DNA of 64,000 bases from Rhizobiaceae bacterium (GTDB lineage: Bacteria; Pseudomonadota; Alphaproteobacteria; Rhizobiales; Rhizobiaceae), in the NCBI GenBank assembly GCA_023953845.1, contig JAMLJC010000001.1, positions 3,916,501-3,980,500 of the forward strand, given 5' to 3'. The notes below the pieces were generated by a model. That model ran no database searches, had not been told where the DNA came from, and saw only the letters and a program-made list of their open reading frames with translations. This document shows positions 8,489-16,685 of this stretch, piece by piece (the stretch's first letter is position 1; every line of letters begins with the position of its first letter). The translations under genes were made by a program, and so were the position numbers.

Positions 8489-9238
8489 TCACCGCTCCGG
8501 CGCAGCCGGGTAGGTATGGCCGCCGGCAGCCTGCTCGGTGGGCGAAAGGATCAGTTCCGCGACATCGACGTGTTCGGGGAGATTCAGGGCCGCCACGAGC
8601 ACGGCCGCAATATCTACGGGCCGCAGCGGCCGCTGGTGCGCGTACATCCGCTCCCGCAACGCGTCGCGGTTGCCGTCGAACGCCTTGAGATAGAATTCCG
8701 TCTCCACGCGTCCGGGCGCGATCTCGGTGAGCCTTACGCCAGTGCCCGCAAGATCGTAGCGCAGGACACGCCCGGCTTGCGAAAGGCCGGCTTTGGCCGC
8801 GGCATAAGTCGTGGTGGCGGGAAAGACCGCGCCTGCTGTGGTGCTGGTCAGGTTGAAGATATGGCCGCGCCTGCGTGCCACCATGCCAGGCAGAAAGGCG
8901 CGGATGAGCTGAAGCGGCGCCGTCAGGTTGAGCGCGACGACTTCCGCGGTTTCCTCGGCCGTCTGCTCGTGCAGCGGCTTTACGGAAGCAAGGCCGCCGG
9001 CATTGTTGACCAGCACGTCGATTTCCTGCCCGGCGAGCTTGCCGGCGATCGCCGCATGGTCTCGCACGTCGGCTGGAAGCGGCAGCAGGCGGGGGCCGAG
9101 CCTGTCGGCCACGCTCTCAAGCACGGCCTTGTCCCGCGCGAGGGCGTATACCGTCAGCCCTTCATTGACGAGCGCTTCGGCGATGGCGGCGCCGATGCCC
9201 TTAGAGGCCCCTGTAACGAGCGCAGTTCGGTATTGCAT
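8489..9238 (-). CDS. Short-chain dehydrogenase/reductase (SDR)
   Basis: A classical SDR of 249 residues: TGASKGIG nucleotide motif near residue 9, NNAGG near 80, catalytic Ser in NLTSTTAG and YAAAK as the Tyr/Lys pair. ATG 9238 is chosen because AGGGA lies eight bases upstream; a TTG at 9265 would overlap the previous gene. It is the last gene of the operon that begins at 14699. Substrate unknown; NAD(P)-dependent oxidation or reduction of a hydroxyl group in the pathway is likely. Confidence 0.9.
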   Translation of the reverse strand: MQYRTALVTGASKGIGAAIAEALVNEGLTVYALARDKAVLESVADRLGPRLLPLPADVRDHAAIAGKLAGQEIDVLVNNAGGLASVKPLHEQTAEETAEVVALNLTAPLQLIRAFLPGMVARRRGHIFNLTSTTAGAVFPATTTYAAAKAGLSQAGRVLRYDLAGTGVRLTEIAPGRVETEFYLKAFDGNRDALRERMYAHQRPLRPVDIAAVLVAALNLPEHVDVAELILSPTEQAAGGHTYPAAPER

Positions 9239-9261
9239 CGGGCAGGTCCCTTGTCGGCGGG

Positions 9262-10182
9262 TCAATACGCTCCGTGACGATTGACGGTCCGCAATATTTC
9301 AACCAGACCGGCCTCGCGCGCCTCGCGCAGGCTGTCCTGCGTGCGGCCCGCGACGGCTTCCGCCGTGGAGGCGGTCACTGCATGGATGGTCGGCGCGTCG
9401 AGGCGCGCGTCGAGCAGCGTGTCCCAGATCGCCTGATAGGTCGGCCCGTACTTGCGAAGAAAATCCTCCATGCCGGCTGCGTTCAGCTGGTTGGAGATGA
9501 AGGACCCTTGCAAGGCCCATTTCGGGCCAGGGCCATACATGAACGCGCGGTCGACATCCTCCACCGATGCAACCCCGTCGCGGACGAGGGCGATCGCCTC
9601 GCGCCACATCGCGCCCATCAGGCGAAGGGCAAGATGCCCGGTGATCTCGCGATTGAGTATCACGGGCTTCTTGCCGATGGCTTCGTAGACCTCACGCGCC
9701 GTCGCCAGCGCCTGCGGGTCGGTCGCCTTGCCGCCGACGATCTCGACCAGCGGCATGATATGGGCCGGGTTGAAAGGATGGCCGAGCACGATCCGCCCGG
9801 GGAACCGGCATTCCGTCTGCATCTCGGAAACGATCAGCGCGGATGACGAGGAGGCGATGACGGTTCGGTCGCTCACATGCGACTCGATCTCGGCGAGCAG
9901 CCGGCGCTTGACGGCGATGTCCTCCGGGCCGCTTTCCTGCACGAAGCCGACGCCGGAAAGCGCTTCCGCCATGGTCGGGAAGAGCTCGATCGCTCCGGGA
10001 GCGGCGGAAGGGCCGGCGAGTGCATCGAGATCGGCCATCAGTTGAGGCAGCGTTTCCCTGAAGGCCGCATCGCGTCCGCTCGGATCGTAGGCCCGCACGT
10101 CATGTCCGGCATGCGAGAAGGCGGCCGCCCAGCGCTGTCCGATCACCCCGAAGCCGACGATCCCGATCAGGAGCTTGCCCAC
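9262..10182 (-). CDS. 3-hydroxyacyl-CoA dehydrogenase-like oxidoreductase (carnitine dehydrogenase/lambda-crystallin group)
   Basis: A 306-residue NAD-dependent enzyme: GIVGFGVIGQRWAAAF nucleotide motif at the N-terminus, SSSSALIVSEM, then the HPFNPAHIMPLVEIVGG signature of the 3-hydroxyacyl-CoA dehydrogenase superfamily with its catalytic His. The C-terminal helical domain carries GHLALRLMGAMWREAI. Lengths near 300-320 residues and this signature are shared by L-carnitine dehydrogenase and lambda-crystallin-type enzymes, which oxidise free hydroxy acids rather than CoA esters. The specific substrate cannot be told. Confidence 0.88.
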   Translation of the reverse strand: MGKLLIGIVGFGVIGQRWAAAFSHAGHDVRAYDPSGRDAAFRETLPQLMADLDALAGPSAAPGAIELFPTMAEALSGVGFVQESGPEDIAVKRRLLAEIESHVSDRTVIASSSSALIVSEMQTECRFPGRIVLGHPFNPAHIMPLVEIVGGKATDPQALATAREVYEAIGKKPVILNREITGHLALRLMGAMWREAIALVRDGVASVEDVDRAFMYGPGPKWALQGSFISNQLNAAGMEDFLRKYGPTYQAIWDTLLDARLDAPTIHAVTASTAEAVAGRTQDSLREAREAGLVEILRTVNRHGAY

Positions 10183-10194
10183 TGGATTTCTCCT

Positions 10195-11052
10195 TCAGTC
10201 CAAAGCCTGGCGAAAAGCCTCGTTGAGGTCGTTCCACGGAATGAGCAGATCCAGCCAGGCGCCGATGCGTCCGGCGACGAGAATCGCCTCGTCGATCAGA
10301 GGGTCGAAGCCCAGGGATGGATCCTCCATCGCCGCCGAGAAGCGGAACAGAACGGCGGAGGTGTCCTCCATATGGCAGAAGTCCCGCAGGCGGGTGGCCG
10401 TCTTGTCCAGAACGATAGCCGCGGTCTGGCGCAGCACCGTCTCGTCGCGCTGCGCACGCGCGGCACGAAGCCACCACAGCAATTCGTGGAGGACCCGGGC
10501 CTCGGATTCGGCCACGAAGACCGGGCCGGCGGGATGCATGATGGCGCGCGAGACCGTCAGGCGCGTGATGTCGTCGGGGCATTTCTCCCACAACGCCTTG
10601 CGTGCTTCGACGAGGGGAGCGGGCAGGGGCGAGGACGGAGCATGCGCCGGCGTCCCGGCATCGACGACGGCGAGCTCTCCGGTCAATGTGCGGCGACCGG
10701 TATCGCGCTTCAGCGTGGCGGCAAGAGCGGCAATGCCTTCCACCGGCGCCTCGAGCTGGCCGAGAACCGTGATCTCGGCATTCTCCGCCTGCAGCGGCGC
10801 AAAGGTGATCTCTAGGAACTGCCGGACGGGCCAGTAGATGAATGCACCGGCCTTGGCTGCGAGGACATGCGTTGCGCCCTCGACATCCTCCACGAACGGC
10901 GCATGCCAGTAGATGTGGCTGCCCGCGATCTTCGGCGTGTGCAACTGGAGCGCCATAGGCAGCGCGGACAGGAGCGCGCGCTGCGTGCGCTCCGCCTTGC
11001 CGGAGAGCCGGATAGGCCATGTCTGGCCTTCGGCCGAAAGGGTGAGATGCAT
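10195..11052 (-). CDS. Protein of unknown function, possibly with a cyclophilin-like (DUF3830-like) N-terminal half
   Basis: 285 residues from ATG 11052 (MHLTLSAEGQTW), two bases after the NIPSNAP stop. The N-terminal ~110 residues contain RTQRALLSALPM, GSHIYWHAPF and GAFIYWPVRQFLEITF, which remind me of the cyclophilin-like DUF3830 fold; this is a weak resemblance. The C-terminal ~150 residues are helical, with WEKCPDDITRLTVSRAIMHP and a WWLRAARAQRDETVLRQ stretch, and I do not recognise them. Because the gene is embedded in the operon, a pathway role (decyclase, hydrolase or accessory protein) is possible but unproven. Confidence 0.7.
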   Translation of the reverse strand: MHLTLSAEGQTWPIRLSGKAERTQRALLSALPMALQLHTPKIAGSHIYWHAPFVEDVEGATHVLAAKAGAFIYWPVRQFLEITFAPLQAENAEITVLGQLEAPVEGIAALAATLKRDTGRRTLTGELAVVDAGTPAHAPSSPLPAPLVEARKALWEKCPDDITRLTVSRAIMHPAGPVFVAESEARVLHELLWWLRAARAQRDETVLRQTAAIVLDKTATRLRDFCHMEDTSAVLFRFSAAMEDPSLGFDPLIDEAILVAGRIGAWLDLLIPWNDLNEAFRQALD

Positions 11053-11054
11053 TC

Positions 11055-11378
11055 TTATTTTTCCGGATTGAAGAAGGAGACGGGTTTGAGGATCTGGTTG
11101 CGCATGTCCAGCAGATAGTCCGTCTCGATGACCTTGCGTCGATAGCCCTGCCATTCGGGATCGGCTTCCATGCGATCGCGCCGTGCCTCGCGGTCGGCAA
11201 GGCTCTCGTATTTCCAGAGATGCACCGTGCGGGAAAGGTCGCCGATATGGGTCTGGAAGAAGCCGAACGGCTCACCGAGATAATGGCGCTGCATCGGCAG
11301 GCCGACCTCCTCGTAGAGCTTGAGGAAATGCGGCAGCATATTGGGGCGGGCGGTATAGGTGCGGTGATCGAAGATCAT
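11055..11378 (-). CDS. NIPSNAP-family protein
   Basis: A 107-residue ferredoxin-like alpha/beta-barrel domain. It opens with FDHRTYTARPNMLPHFLKLY, followed by VHLWKYESLADREARRDRM and a C-terminal LKPVSFF; these are hallmark NIPSNAP segments. Such proteins often occur in degradation operons of bacteria, with no agreed biochemical role. It is 57 bp downstream of the E2-hydrolase gene and 2 bp upstream of the next gene. Confidence 0.9.
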   Translation of the reverse strand: MIFDHRTYTARPNMLPHFLKLYEEVGLPMQRHYLGEPFGFFQTHIGDLSRTVHLWKYESLADREARRDRMEADPEWQGYRRKVIETDYLLDMRNQILKPVSFFNPEK

Positions 11379-11435
11379 GTCTTGCTCCTGTCTTTCACGC
11401 TTCGGGAATACGGCACCAGCCCGCCACGAATGCGA

Positions 11436-12737
11436 TCACGGTCCCGCGCTTCTCACGGTTTCCGCGATCAGCCGGGCGGCGAGCGCGGGCACTTCCAGTT
11501 GCGGCACGTGACCGACGCCGTCGAGCATGTGCACGGCCACGAAGCCCGGCGCCATCGCCGCGTGGCTCAAGGATGCGACGCGATCCGCGCGGCCCCAGAC
11601 GAGCCGGGTCGGGACGTTGAGCGCCGCGAGCGCCTCGCCGAGGTTGAAGCCCTGCGTGCCACCGGGGAACAGGCTGTCGGCCATGAGCCTGAGCGTCGCG
11701 GCGTTGCCCGCGCGCCGAAGTTGTCGATACGCCGCCGCCGCGTACCCGTCCGGCAGAGCGGAGCGGTTTGCCACCATGAAGCCAAGCCACTGATCCAGCG
11801 CTTCCGCGTTGGCGGAACCGGTCAGGCCGGCGATGAAGCCGCCATGGATGTCGGGACCGAGGCCGCCCGGAGCAAACAGCGTCATCGAGCGCACGGCGAC
11901 CCGGCCGATCGCTGCAAGCTGGAGCGCGGCCGCACCGCCCAACGAATGGCCGACGAGATGGGCGCGTGCGATGCCGAGCGCGTCGAGCCGGTCGGAGAGA
12001 GCCAGAGCCAAATCCTCGATGCTGGCAGCAGGGGAGGCGGCTTCGGAGCCATGGCCCGGCAGGTCGAGAGCGACCGTCTCCATGTCGGCAGGCAAAAGCG
12101 GCAGGACCTGCCGCCACGCCGTGCGATCTGCCGCGAAGCCATGCAGCAGCACCACCGGGTCCGCCTGACGGGATTGGCGCGCCGGTGAAACGGAGGCGGC
12201 GGGATGCGCGCCCCGCGTCTCCTGAACAGGCCGGGACGCCGTTCTGGCGCGATCGGCGAGCGCGGCCTTGACGTCCCGCTGCTTGATGCGGCCGCGGGGG
12301 CCGGTTCCGTGAACGCCGGATAGATCGAGCCCTTCGGCGCGCGCAATGCGGCGGGCAAGGGGGCTTGCCACCACCCGTTGGGCTTGGCTGCCGCTGGCGT
12401 TGCCGGATGAGACCGCGCCGGCCTGCGATGCGCCGGCATTCTCGTCAGCGACGGCCGCTGCTGCGTGGGCCGCTTCGCCCGCGACGTCCGTCCGGGTATC
12501 GGACAGCGTGCCGAGGACGGCTCCCACCGGCGCTTCCGTTCCCTCCGGAAAAAGTATTTCGGCGAGCCAGCCGTCGCGGTCCGCTTCGATTTCCGTAGCC
12601 GCCTTTGCGGTTTCCACCGTGACGAGCAGATCGCCGGTCTTCACCCTGTCCCCGGGTCTGGCCGCCCAGGCAAGGATCAGCACCGACTCCATATATTCGC
12701 CGCCGGCGCTTTCGATCGTGATCGGATGGGTCGCCAT
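11436..12737 (-). CDS. Lipoyl- and E3-binding-domain protein fused to an alpha/beta hydrolase (acetoin dehydrogenase E2-like, AcoC-type)
   Basis: 433 residues from ATG 12737, preceded by GGAGG. Residues ~1-80 are a biotinyl/lipoyl domain with the lipoylated lysine in VETAKAATEIEA (Lys44). Residues ~120-160 are a peripheral-subunit-binding domain (SPLARRIARAEGLDLSGV, GTGPRGRI). The rest is an alpha/beta hydrolase (VVLLHGFAADRTAW; nucleophile GHSLGG; catalytic His in GVGHVPQLE). The 2-oxoacid-dehydrogenase acyltransferase core (HxxxDG) is absent. Lipoyl-hydrolase architecture is known from acetoin dehydrogenase E2 (AcoC). It follows E1beta by 14 bp. No E3 gene is in the window. Confidence 0.9.
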   Translation of the reverse strand: MATHPITIESAGGEYMESVLILAWAARPGDRVKTGDLLVTVETAKAATEIEADRDGWLAEILFPEGTEAPVGAVLGTLSDTRTDVAGEAAHAAAAVADENAGASQAGAVSSGNASGSQAQRVVASPLARRIARAEGLDLSGVHGTGPRGRIKQRDVKAALADRARTASRPVQETRGAHPAASVSPARQSRQADPVVLLHGFAADRTAWRQVLPLLPADMETVALDLPGHGSEAASPAASIEDLALALSDRLDALGIARAHLVGHSLGGAAALQLAAIGRVAVRSMTLFAPGGLGPDIHGGFIAGLTGSANAEALDQWLGFMVANRSALPDGYAAAAYRQLRRAGNAATLRLMADSLFPGGTQGFNLGEALAALNVPTRLVWGRADRVASLSHAAMAPGFVAVHMLDGVGHVPQLEVPALAARLIAETVRSAGP

Positions 12738-12751
12738 GGCCGCCGCCTCCG

Positions 12752-13726
12752 TCACTTCAGCGTCGCGAGCGCGGCGGCACGGATTTTCTCGCCGTTCGGC
12801 AGCATGGCCGTTTCCAGCGGTTCGGAATAGGGAATGGGCATGTCCGGCAGCGTGACGCGCGCGACCGGCGCATCCAGTTCGTCGAACGCATGATCCATGA
12901 TGGTCGCGGAAAGCTCGGCGGCATAGCCGCAGAAGCGCCATCCCTCGTTGACGACCACGGCGTGATGCGTCCTGGCGATCGACTCCACGATGGCGCCCAC
13001 GTCGAGCGGGCGCAGCGACCGCAGGTCGATCACCTCGGCGGAGACGCCATCGGCTGCCAGCAACTCAGCCGCCTTTGTCGCCTCCAGCACCATCTTCGAC
13101 GTCGCGAAGATCGAGATGTCGGTCCCCTCGCGCACGGTCCTCGCCTTGCCGAGCGGCACGACGACATCGCCTTCGGGCACCTCGCCGCGTTGATTGTACA
13201 GCAGCTTGTGCTCGAGGAAGATGACCGGCTGGTCGTCGCGGATGGCCGCCTTCAGCATACCCTTCGCGTCCGCCGGCGTGGACGGCGCGACGACCTTGAT
13301 GCCCGGAATATGGGCGAGCATGGAATCGAGGGTCTTCGAGTGCTGCGCGCCGGCGCCAGCGCCGCCGCCGCCCTGCGTGCGCAGAACGAAAGGCATCCTC
13401 ACCCCGCCGTTCCAGATGTAATTGTAGATCGAGGCCTGGTTGACGAGCGCATCCAGCGTCAGCGGGATGAAGTCCGCATACATGATCTCGAGGACGGGGC
13501 GCGTGCCGGTCATCGCCGCGCTCACGGCCATGGCGGTGAGCGCCTGTTCGGAGATAGGCGTGTCACGGACCCGCGTCTCGCCGAATTCCTCCATCAGCCC
13601 CTTCGTCACCTTGAAGACGCCGCCATAGCGGCCGATGTCCTCGCCGAAGACGAACACGGACGGATCGGCCAGCATTTCCTCCCTGAGCGCGGCGTTGAGC
13701 GCTTCCGCATATCGCATCAGAGCCAT
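12752..13726 (-). CDS. Thiamine-diphosphate-dependent 2-oxoacid/acetoin dehydrogenase E1 component, beta subunit
   Basis: 324 residues with the transketolase pyrimidine domain (EDIGRYGGVFKVTKGL; DTPISEQALTAMAVSAAMTG) and the C-terminal transketolase domain (VSAEVIDLRSLRPLD; VVVNEGWRFCGYAAEL). Together with the alpha subunit it forms a heterotetrameric E1 that decarboxylates or cleaves a 2-oxo substrate and acylates the lipoyl group of E2. It starts one base after the E1alpha stop. The neighbouring hydrolase-type E2 argues for acetoin-like C-C cleavage rather than pyruvate dehydrogenase (inference). Confidence 0.92.
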   Translation of the reverse strand: MALMRYAEALNAALREEMLADPSVFVFGEDIGRYGGVFKVTKGLMEEFGETRVRDTPISEQALTAMAVSAAMTGTRPVLEIMYADFIPLTLDALVNQASIYNYIWNGGVRMPFVLRTQGGGGAGAGAQHSKTLDSMLAHIPGIKVVAPSTPADAKGMLKAAIRDDQPVIFLEHKLLYNQRGEVPEGDVVVPLGKARTVREGTDISIFATSKMVLEATKAAELLAADGVSAEVIDLRSLRPLDVGAIVESIARTHHAVVVNEGWRFCGYAAELSATIMDHAFDELDAPVARVTLPDMPIPYSEPLETAMLPNGEKIRAAALATLK

Positions 13727-13727
13727 G

Positions 13728-14699
13728 TCAGTGGAACTCGCTGTAGGGATTGCTGGGCTCGTCTATGGCGAAAACGGGCATGGGATCGGCGAGAGCCAGC
13801 GCAAACGCCTCGTCGACTTCCGCCTTTGCGTCACGCTCGACTTCTGCAAGACGAGCCTCGCCGACCGCGTCGATGAGCGCATTTCGGGAGACGACGAGCG
13901 GATCGCGCGCCCGCCATGCCGCTATGTCCTCGGGCTTCTGGTAGCCGCCCATGTCGGATGTGGAGAATCCTTCGAGGCGATAGGTCTTGCATTCCACCAT
14001 GCCCGGACCTTCGCCGCGCCGCGCCCGGTCAACCATCGCCCCGACGGCCCGGTACACGGCCACGGCGTCGTTGCCGTCGACGATCTCGGATGGAATGCCG
14101 TAGCCGGCCGCACGGATGGAAAGATCGGGCACCGGTGACTGGACTTCAGTAGGGACGGTCAGGCCAAACTGGTTGTGCTCCAGCACGAACACCACCGGCA
14201 GCTTCCAGAGGCCCGCCATGTTCATCGCCTCGTGGCAGATGCCGGTCTGCGCGGCGCCGTCGCCGAACACGCACATGGCGACGTTCTTCTGTCCGAGAAC
14301 CTGCATGGAGAGGGCCATGCCGGTCGCAGCCGGGATGCCCGCGCCGACGATGGCGTTGCCGCCAATGACGCCCTTGTCCGTATCGGCGATCAGCATATGC
14401 CCAGCGCGTCCGCCGCAGGCGCCGGTCGCGCGTCCGAAGATCTCGGCGATGACCGGCCGCATCGTCATGCCCTTGCCGATATAGACGGCATGTCCGCGAT
14501 GGGTCGTGGCGACCTTGTCTTCCGCCTCCAAGACCGCCGTGGAGGCGACCCCCACTGCTTCCTGCCCATCGCAACGGTGGATCGGCCCGCGTGTGCGGCC
14601 TTCCTTGTGAAGCGCGCCAAGACCCTCTTCGAGATGCCTGACCAGCAGCATTCTGCGGTAGATTTCAAGGTGTTCCTCGGTCGAGGGCGTATTTCTCAC
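13728..14699 (-). CDS. Thiamine-diphosphate-dependent 2-oxoacid/acetoin dehydrogenase E1 component, alpha subunit
   Basis: 323 residues. The start is GTG 14699: GGAGG lies exactly five bases upstream (14705-14709), whereas the TTG at 14711 lies above that site. The substrate-channel motif is THRGHAVYIGKG, and the ThDP motif runs from GDGAAQTGICHEAMN to VLEHNQFG. It is the first gene of an operon of seven (E1alpha, E1beta, E2-hydrolase, NIPSNAP, unknown, hydroxyacyl dehydrogenase, SDR). A sigma-70-like promoter with the shared palindrome in its spacer lies directly upstream. Confidence 0.93.
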   Translation of the reverse strand: MRNTPSTEEHLEIYRRMLLVRHLEEGLGALHKEGRTRGPIHRCDGQEAVGVASTAVLEAEDKVATTHRGHAVYIGKGMTMRPVIAEIFGRATGACGGRAGHMLIADTDKGVIGGNAIVGAGIPAATGMALSMQVLGQKNVAMCVFGDGAAQTGICHEAMNMAGLWKLPVVFVLEHNQFGLTVPTEVQSPVPDLSIRAAGYGIPSEIVDGNDAVAVYRAVGAMVDRARRGEGPGMVECKTYRLEGFSTSDMGGYQKPEDIAAWRARDPLVVSRNALIDAVGEARLAEVERDAKAEVDEAFALALADPMPVFAIDEPSNPYSEFH

Positions 14700-14726
14700 C
14701 AGCGCCTCCAAAATGCACCATGTATC

Positions 14727-14754
14727 TTAATACAAAAGTGTCGACACTTTTCAA
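14727..14754 (-). promoter_or_regulatory. Promoter of the E1alpha operon with palindromic operator (site B) in the spacer
   Basis: On the minus strand TTGAAA (14749-14754), a 16-bp spacer and TATTAA (14727-14732) form a sigma-70-like promoter. The spacer holds the perfect 18-bp palindrome AAAAGTGTCGACACTTTT (14734-14751). A bound protein would block polymerase, so repression is the simplest reading. This is the most complete copy of the motif in the window. Confidence 0.8.
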
Positions 14755-14820
14755 GCGTTTCCGCGCGACACGAACGACAATCATGGGTGTTCATTGAAGT
14801 GCCGGTTCAGAATGAGTTGT

Positions 14821-14838
14821 ACGCGCGGGTTCGCGCGT
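14821..14838. other. Short perfect hairpin after the B12-mutase gene
   Basis: ACGCGCG-GGTT-CGCGCGT forms a 7-bp stem about 105 bp downstream of the mutase stop and about 70 bp upstream of the E1alpha operator. No T run follows on the minus strand, so a terminator is only possible. Confidence 0.3.
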
Positions 14839-14942
14839 GGAGGGCAGGCGATCCTGTGGCCGACTGGCGGCTGCTCCTCCTTCGCAAGCAGCGCGGTTCC
14901 GGCGAGCGATGAAGATCGGCCACATGACGGGCGACATTCGGT

Positions 14943-16685
14943 TCACGCGGCCAGCGCGTCTTTGCGCAACGCCGCCAGCATCTGGTCAAGGTCGGCGCAG
15001 GGATGACAGCCAAGTGCGGCGATATCGCTTGTCACATCCACCGGGAGGCCGGAATTGCTATCCTTGGGGATTTCGTTGAGCCGTCCGCCGACGAGCACCG
15101 GAAGGGCGACGCCCTGCGCCCTCATCGCGGACTGGACAGCCTTGACATAGGACAGGGCGACGCCGTTGTACGTGCTGATCGCGATGACATCCGCTCCCGC
15201 TTGGGCCGCATGAGCCACGAGCGTCTCCGGATCGACCGCCACGCCGGCATCGGAGATCGTCACGCCGAGCCCTTCCAGCGCCTGCTCGATCAGATATTTG
15301 CCGTGCTCGTGAACGTCGGTGGTGCCGACGCAGACCGTGAGGCGGCGCGGCGCGGCGAGCGGGCTCTGCGCGCCCACCCAATGCTCGGCCTTCTCGTTCA
15401 GCTCGCGCGCCCATTCCGCATGAATCAGCGGCTGGCGGCCGCGAGGAGTCTCGGCGCCCGGTCCGAACAGCGCCTCCATGCGCTTGGGTCCCATGCGGCG
15501 GATCGCGAGTAGCAGCGCGGCAGGGTCGGTCGTATCGACTCCTCGCTCCGCCAGCCCTTCCAGCACCGCCTTCGCAAAACGCTGCCCTCCCTCGACGAGG
15601 ATGTCGGCCAGCGCCTCCACCTTGCTCCAGTCGAAGATGGAGTCGTAGTAGGGGGCGTGAAGCTTCAGGCGGTGCGCGAAGGTCTGCGCGTCGATGATCT
15701 CGTCGATATCCGGGATGCGCTGGTTCTCCGTCACCGGCACCGGATTGATCGCATGGCCCGCAGGCCAGCGGCCGAGCGACAGGATATCCGCGGTCAGATA
15801 GCTGGCGAGGCTCGCGTAGTTGCCGGCCGGGGTCGATTGATAGGCGACGGTGTTGCCGAAGATCATCGTGCCGGGCGTGTCGTTGACCCGCACCAGCGCT
15901 GCGTGGAAAGCGCTGCGCGACAGCGGATCGCTGAAATGGTGGCCGTAGCAATGCCCGACCCGGGCGCCGATCATGTCTTCGACAATGTGCTTTTCCACGA
16001 TCACCATGCCAAGCGCGCAGGCCATGTCGATGAAAAGGCCGGCGAAACCGTCGTCGAGGTTTGAATGCACCAGAATCTCAACGTCCTGAGCGGCGATCAG
16101 CCCGAGCGCCGTGACCGTGGCTTCGGTGGTGGCGATTTCGTCGTCCCAATAGGGCAGGCGGAAGGTGAAATACTGGCCGAGATTGCCGACAGAGGTGGCG
16201 CCAGCGGCTATCGCCGCCCGGGTGTTCTCGACGGCGCCGGGAAGGCCCAGCATGAAATCCCCGAAATGCGCGGCGGCGGGAGCCGCATGCGTGATGCGGG
16301 CGAAATCTTCCGGCCCGGTCAGAACGATGCCGGTGCCGCGCGAGGCATTGGCCCGCATGGCTTCCGGATAGCCCATCGACCAGTCCAGCGTGATGCCGAA
16401 CCGGTCGACCGTGATGCCGGCGTCGGCGCAGGTGCCATGCACGGTGCGGATTCCCTCGATCGTGCGGTTCACGTCCCGAAAGCCGATATGGGCGTGCTGC
16501 ATGATCCGCTTCTCGGCGGACGCCTTGCGTTTCCACTCGGCTTCGCATCTCACCCCGTATTGCGTCATGAACGGGCTGCCGCCCACCCGCCATTCGCGCG
16601 CCATGGCGCGACCTTCCGCCAGAAGATCGGCGCCGGGGCGCAGGCGGGGACTGATCAGTTCGGGTGATTTGGGTTCAGCGAGCAT
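14943..16685 (-). CDS. Coenzyme B12-dependent mutase, fused large (MutE/GlmE-like) and B12-binding (MutS/GlmS-like) parts
   Basis: 580 residues. Residues ~1-430 look like the TIM-barrel epsilon subunit of glutamate (methylaspartate) mutase: long acidic/aromatic segments such as GNLGQYFTFRLPYWDDEIAT and GNTVAYQSTPAGNYASLASY. Residues ~435-580 are a cobalamin-binding domain with the DxHxxG motif (TTDVHEHGKYLI), an SxxG-region equivalent (ISTYNGVALSYVKAV) and VLVGGRLNEIP. The sizes match epsilon (~480) plus sigma (~137) joined in one chain. Carbon-skeleton rearrangement is expected, but not necessarily of glutamate. The start overlaps the hydrolase stop by 11 bp. It is the last gene of the cupin-AspDH-hydrolase-mutase operon. 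Confidence 0.85.
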   Translation of the reverse strand: MLAEPKSPELISPRLRPGADLLAEGRAMAREWRVGGSPFMTQYGVRCEAEWKRKASAEKRIMQHAHIGFRDVNRTIEGIRTVHGTCADAGITVDRFGITLDWSMGYPEAMRANASRGTGIVLTGPEDFARITHAAPAAAHFGDFMLGLPGAVENTRAAIAAGATSVGNLGQYFTFRLPYWDDEIATTEATVTALGLIAAQDVEILVHSNLDDGFAGLFIDMACALGMVIVEKHIVEDMIGARVGHCYGHHFSDPLSRSAFHAALVRVNDTPGTMIFGNTVAYQSTPAGNYASLASYLTADILSLGRWPAGHAINPVPVTENQRIPDIDEIIDAQTFAHRLKLHAPYYDSIFDWSKVEALADILVEGGQRFAKAVLEGLAERGVDTTDPAALLLAIRRMGPKRMEALFGPGAETPRGRQPLIHAEWARELNEKAEHWVGAQSPLAAPRRLTVCVGTTDVHEHGKYLIEQALEGLGVTISDAGVAVDPETLVAHAAQAGADVIAISTYNGVALSYVKAVQSAMRAQGVALPVLVGGRLNEIPKDSNSGLPVDVTSDIAALGCHPCADLDQMLAALRKDALAA

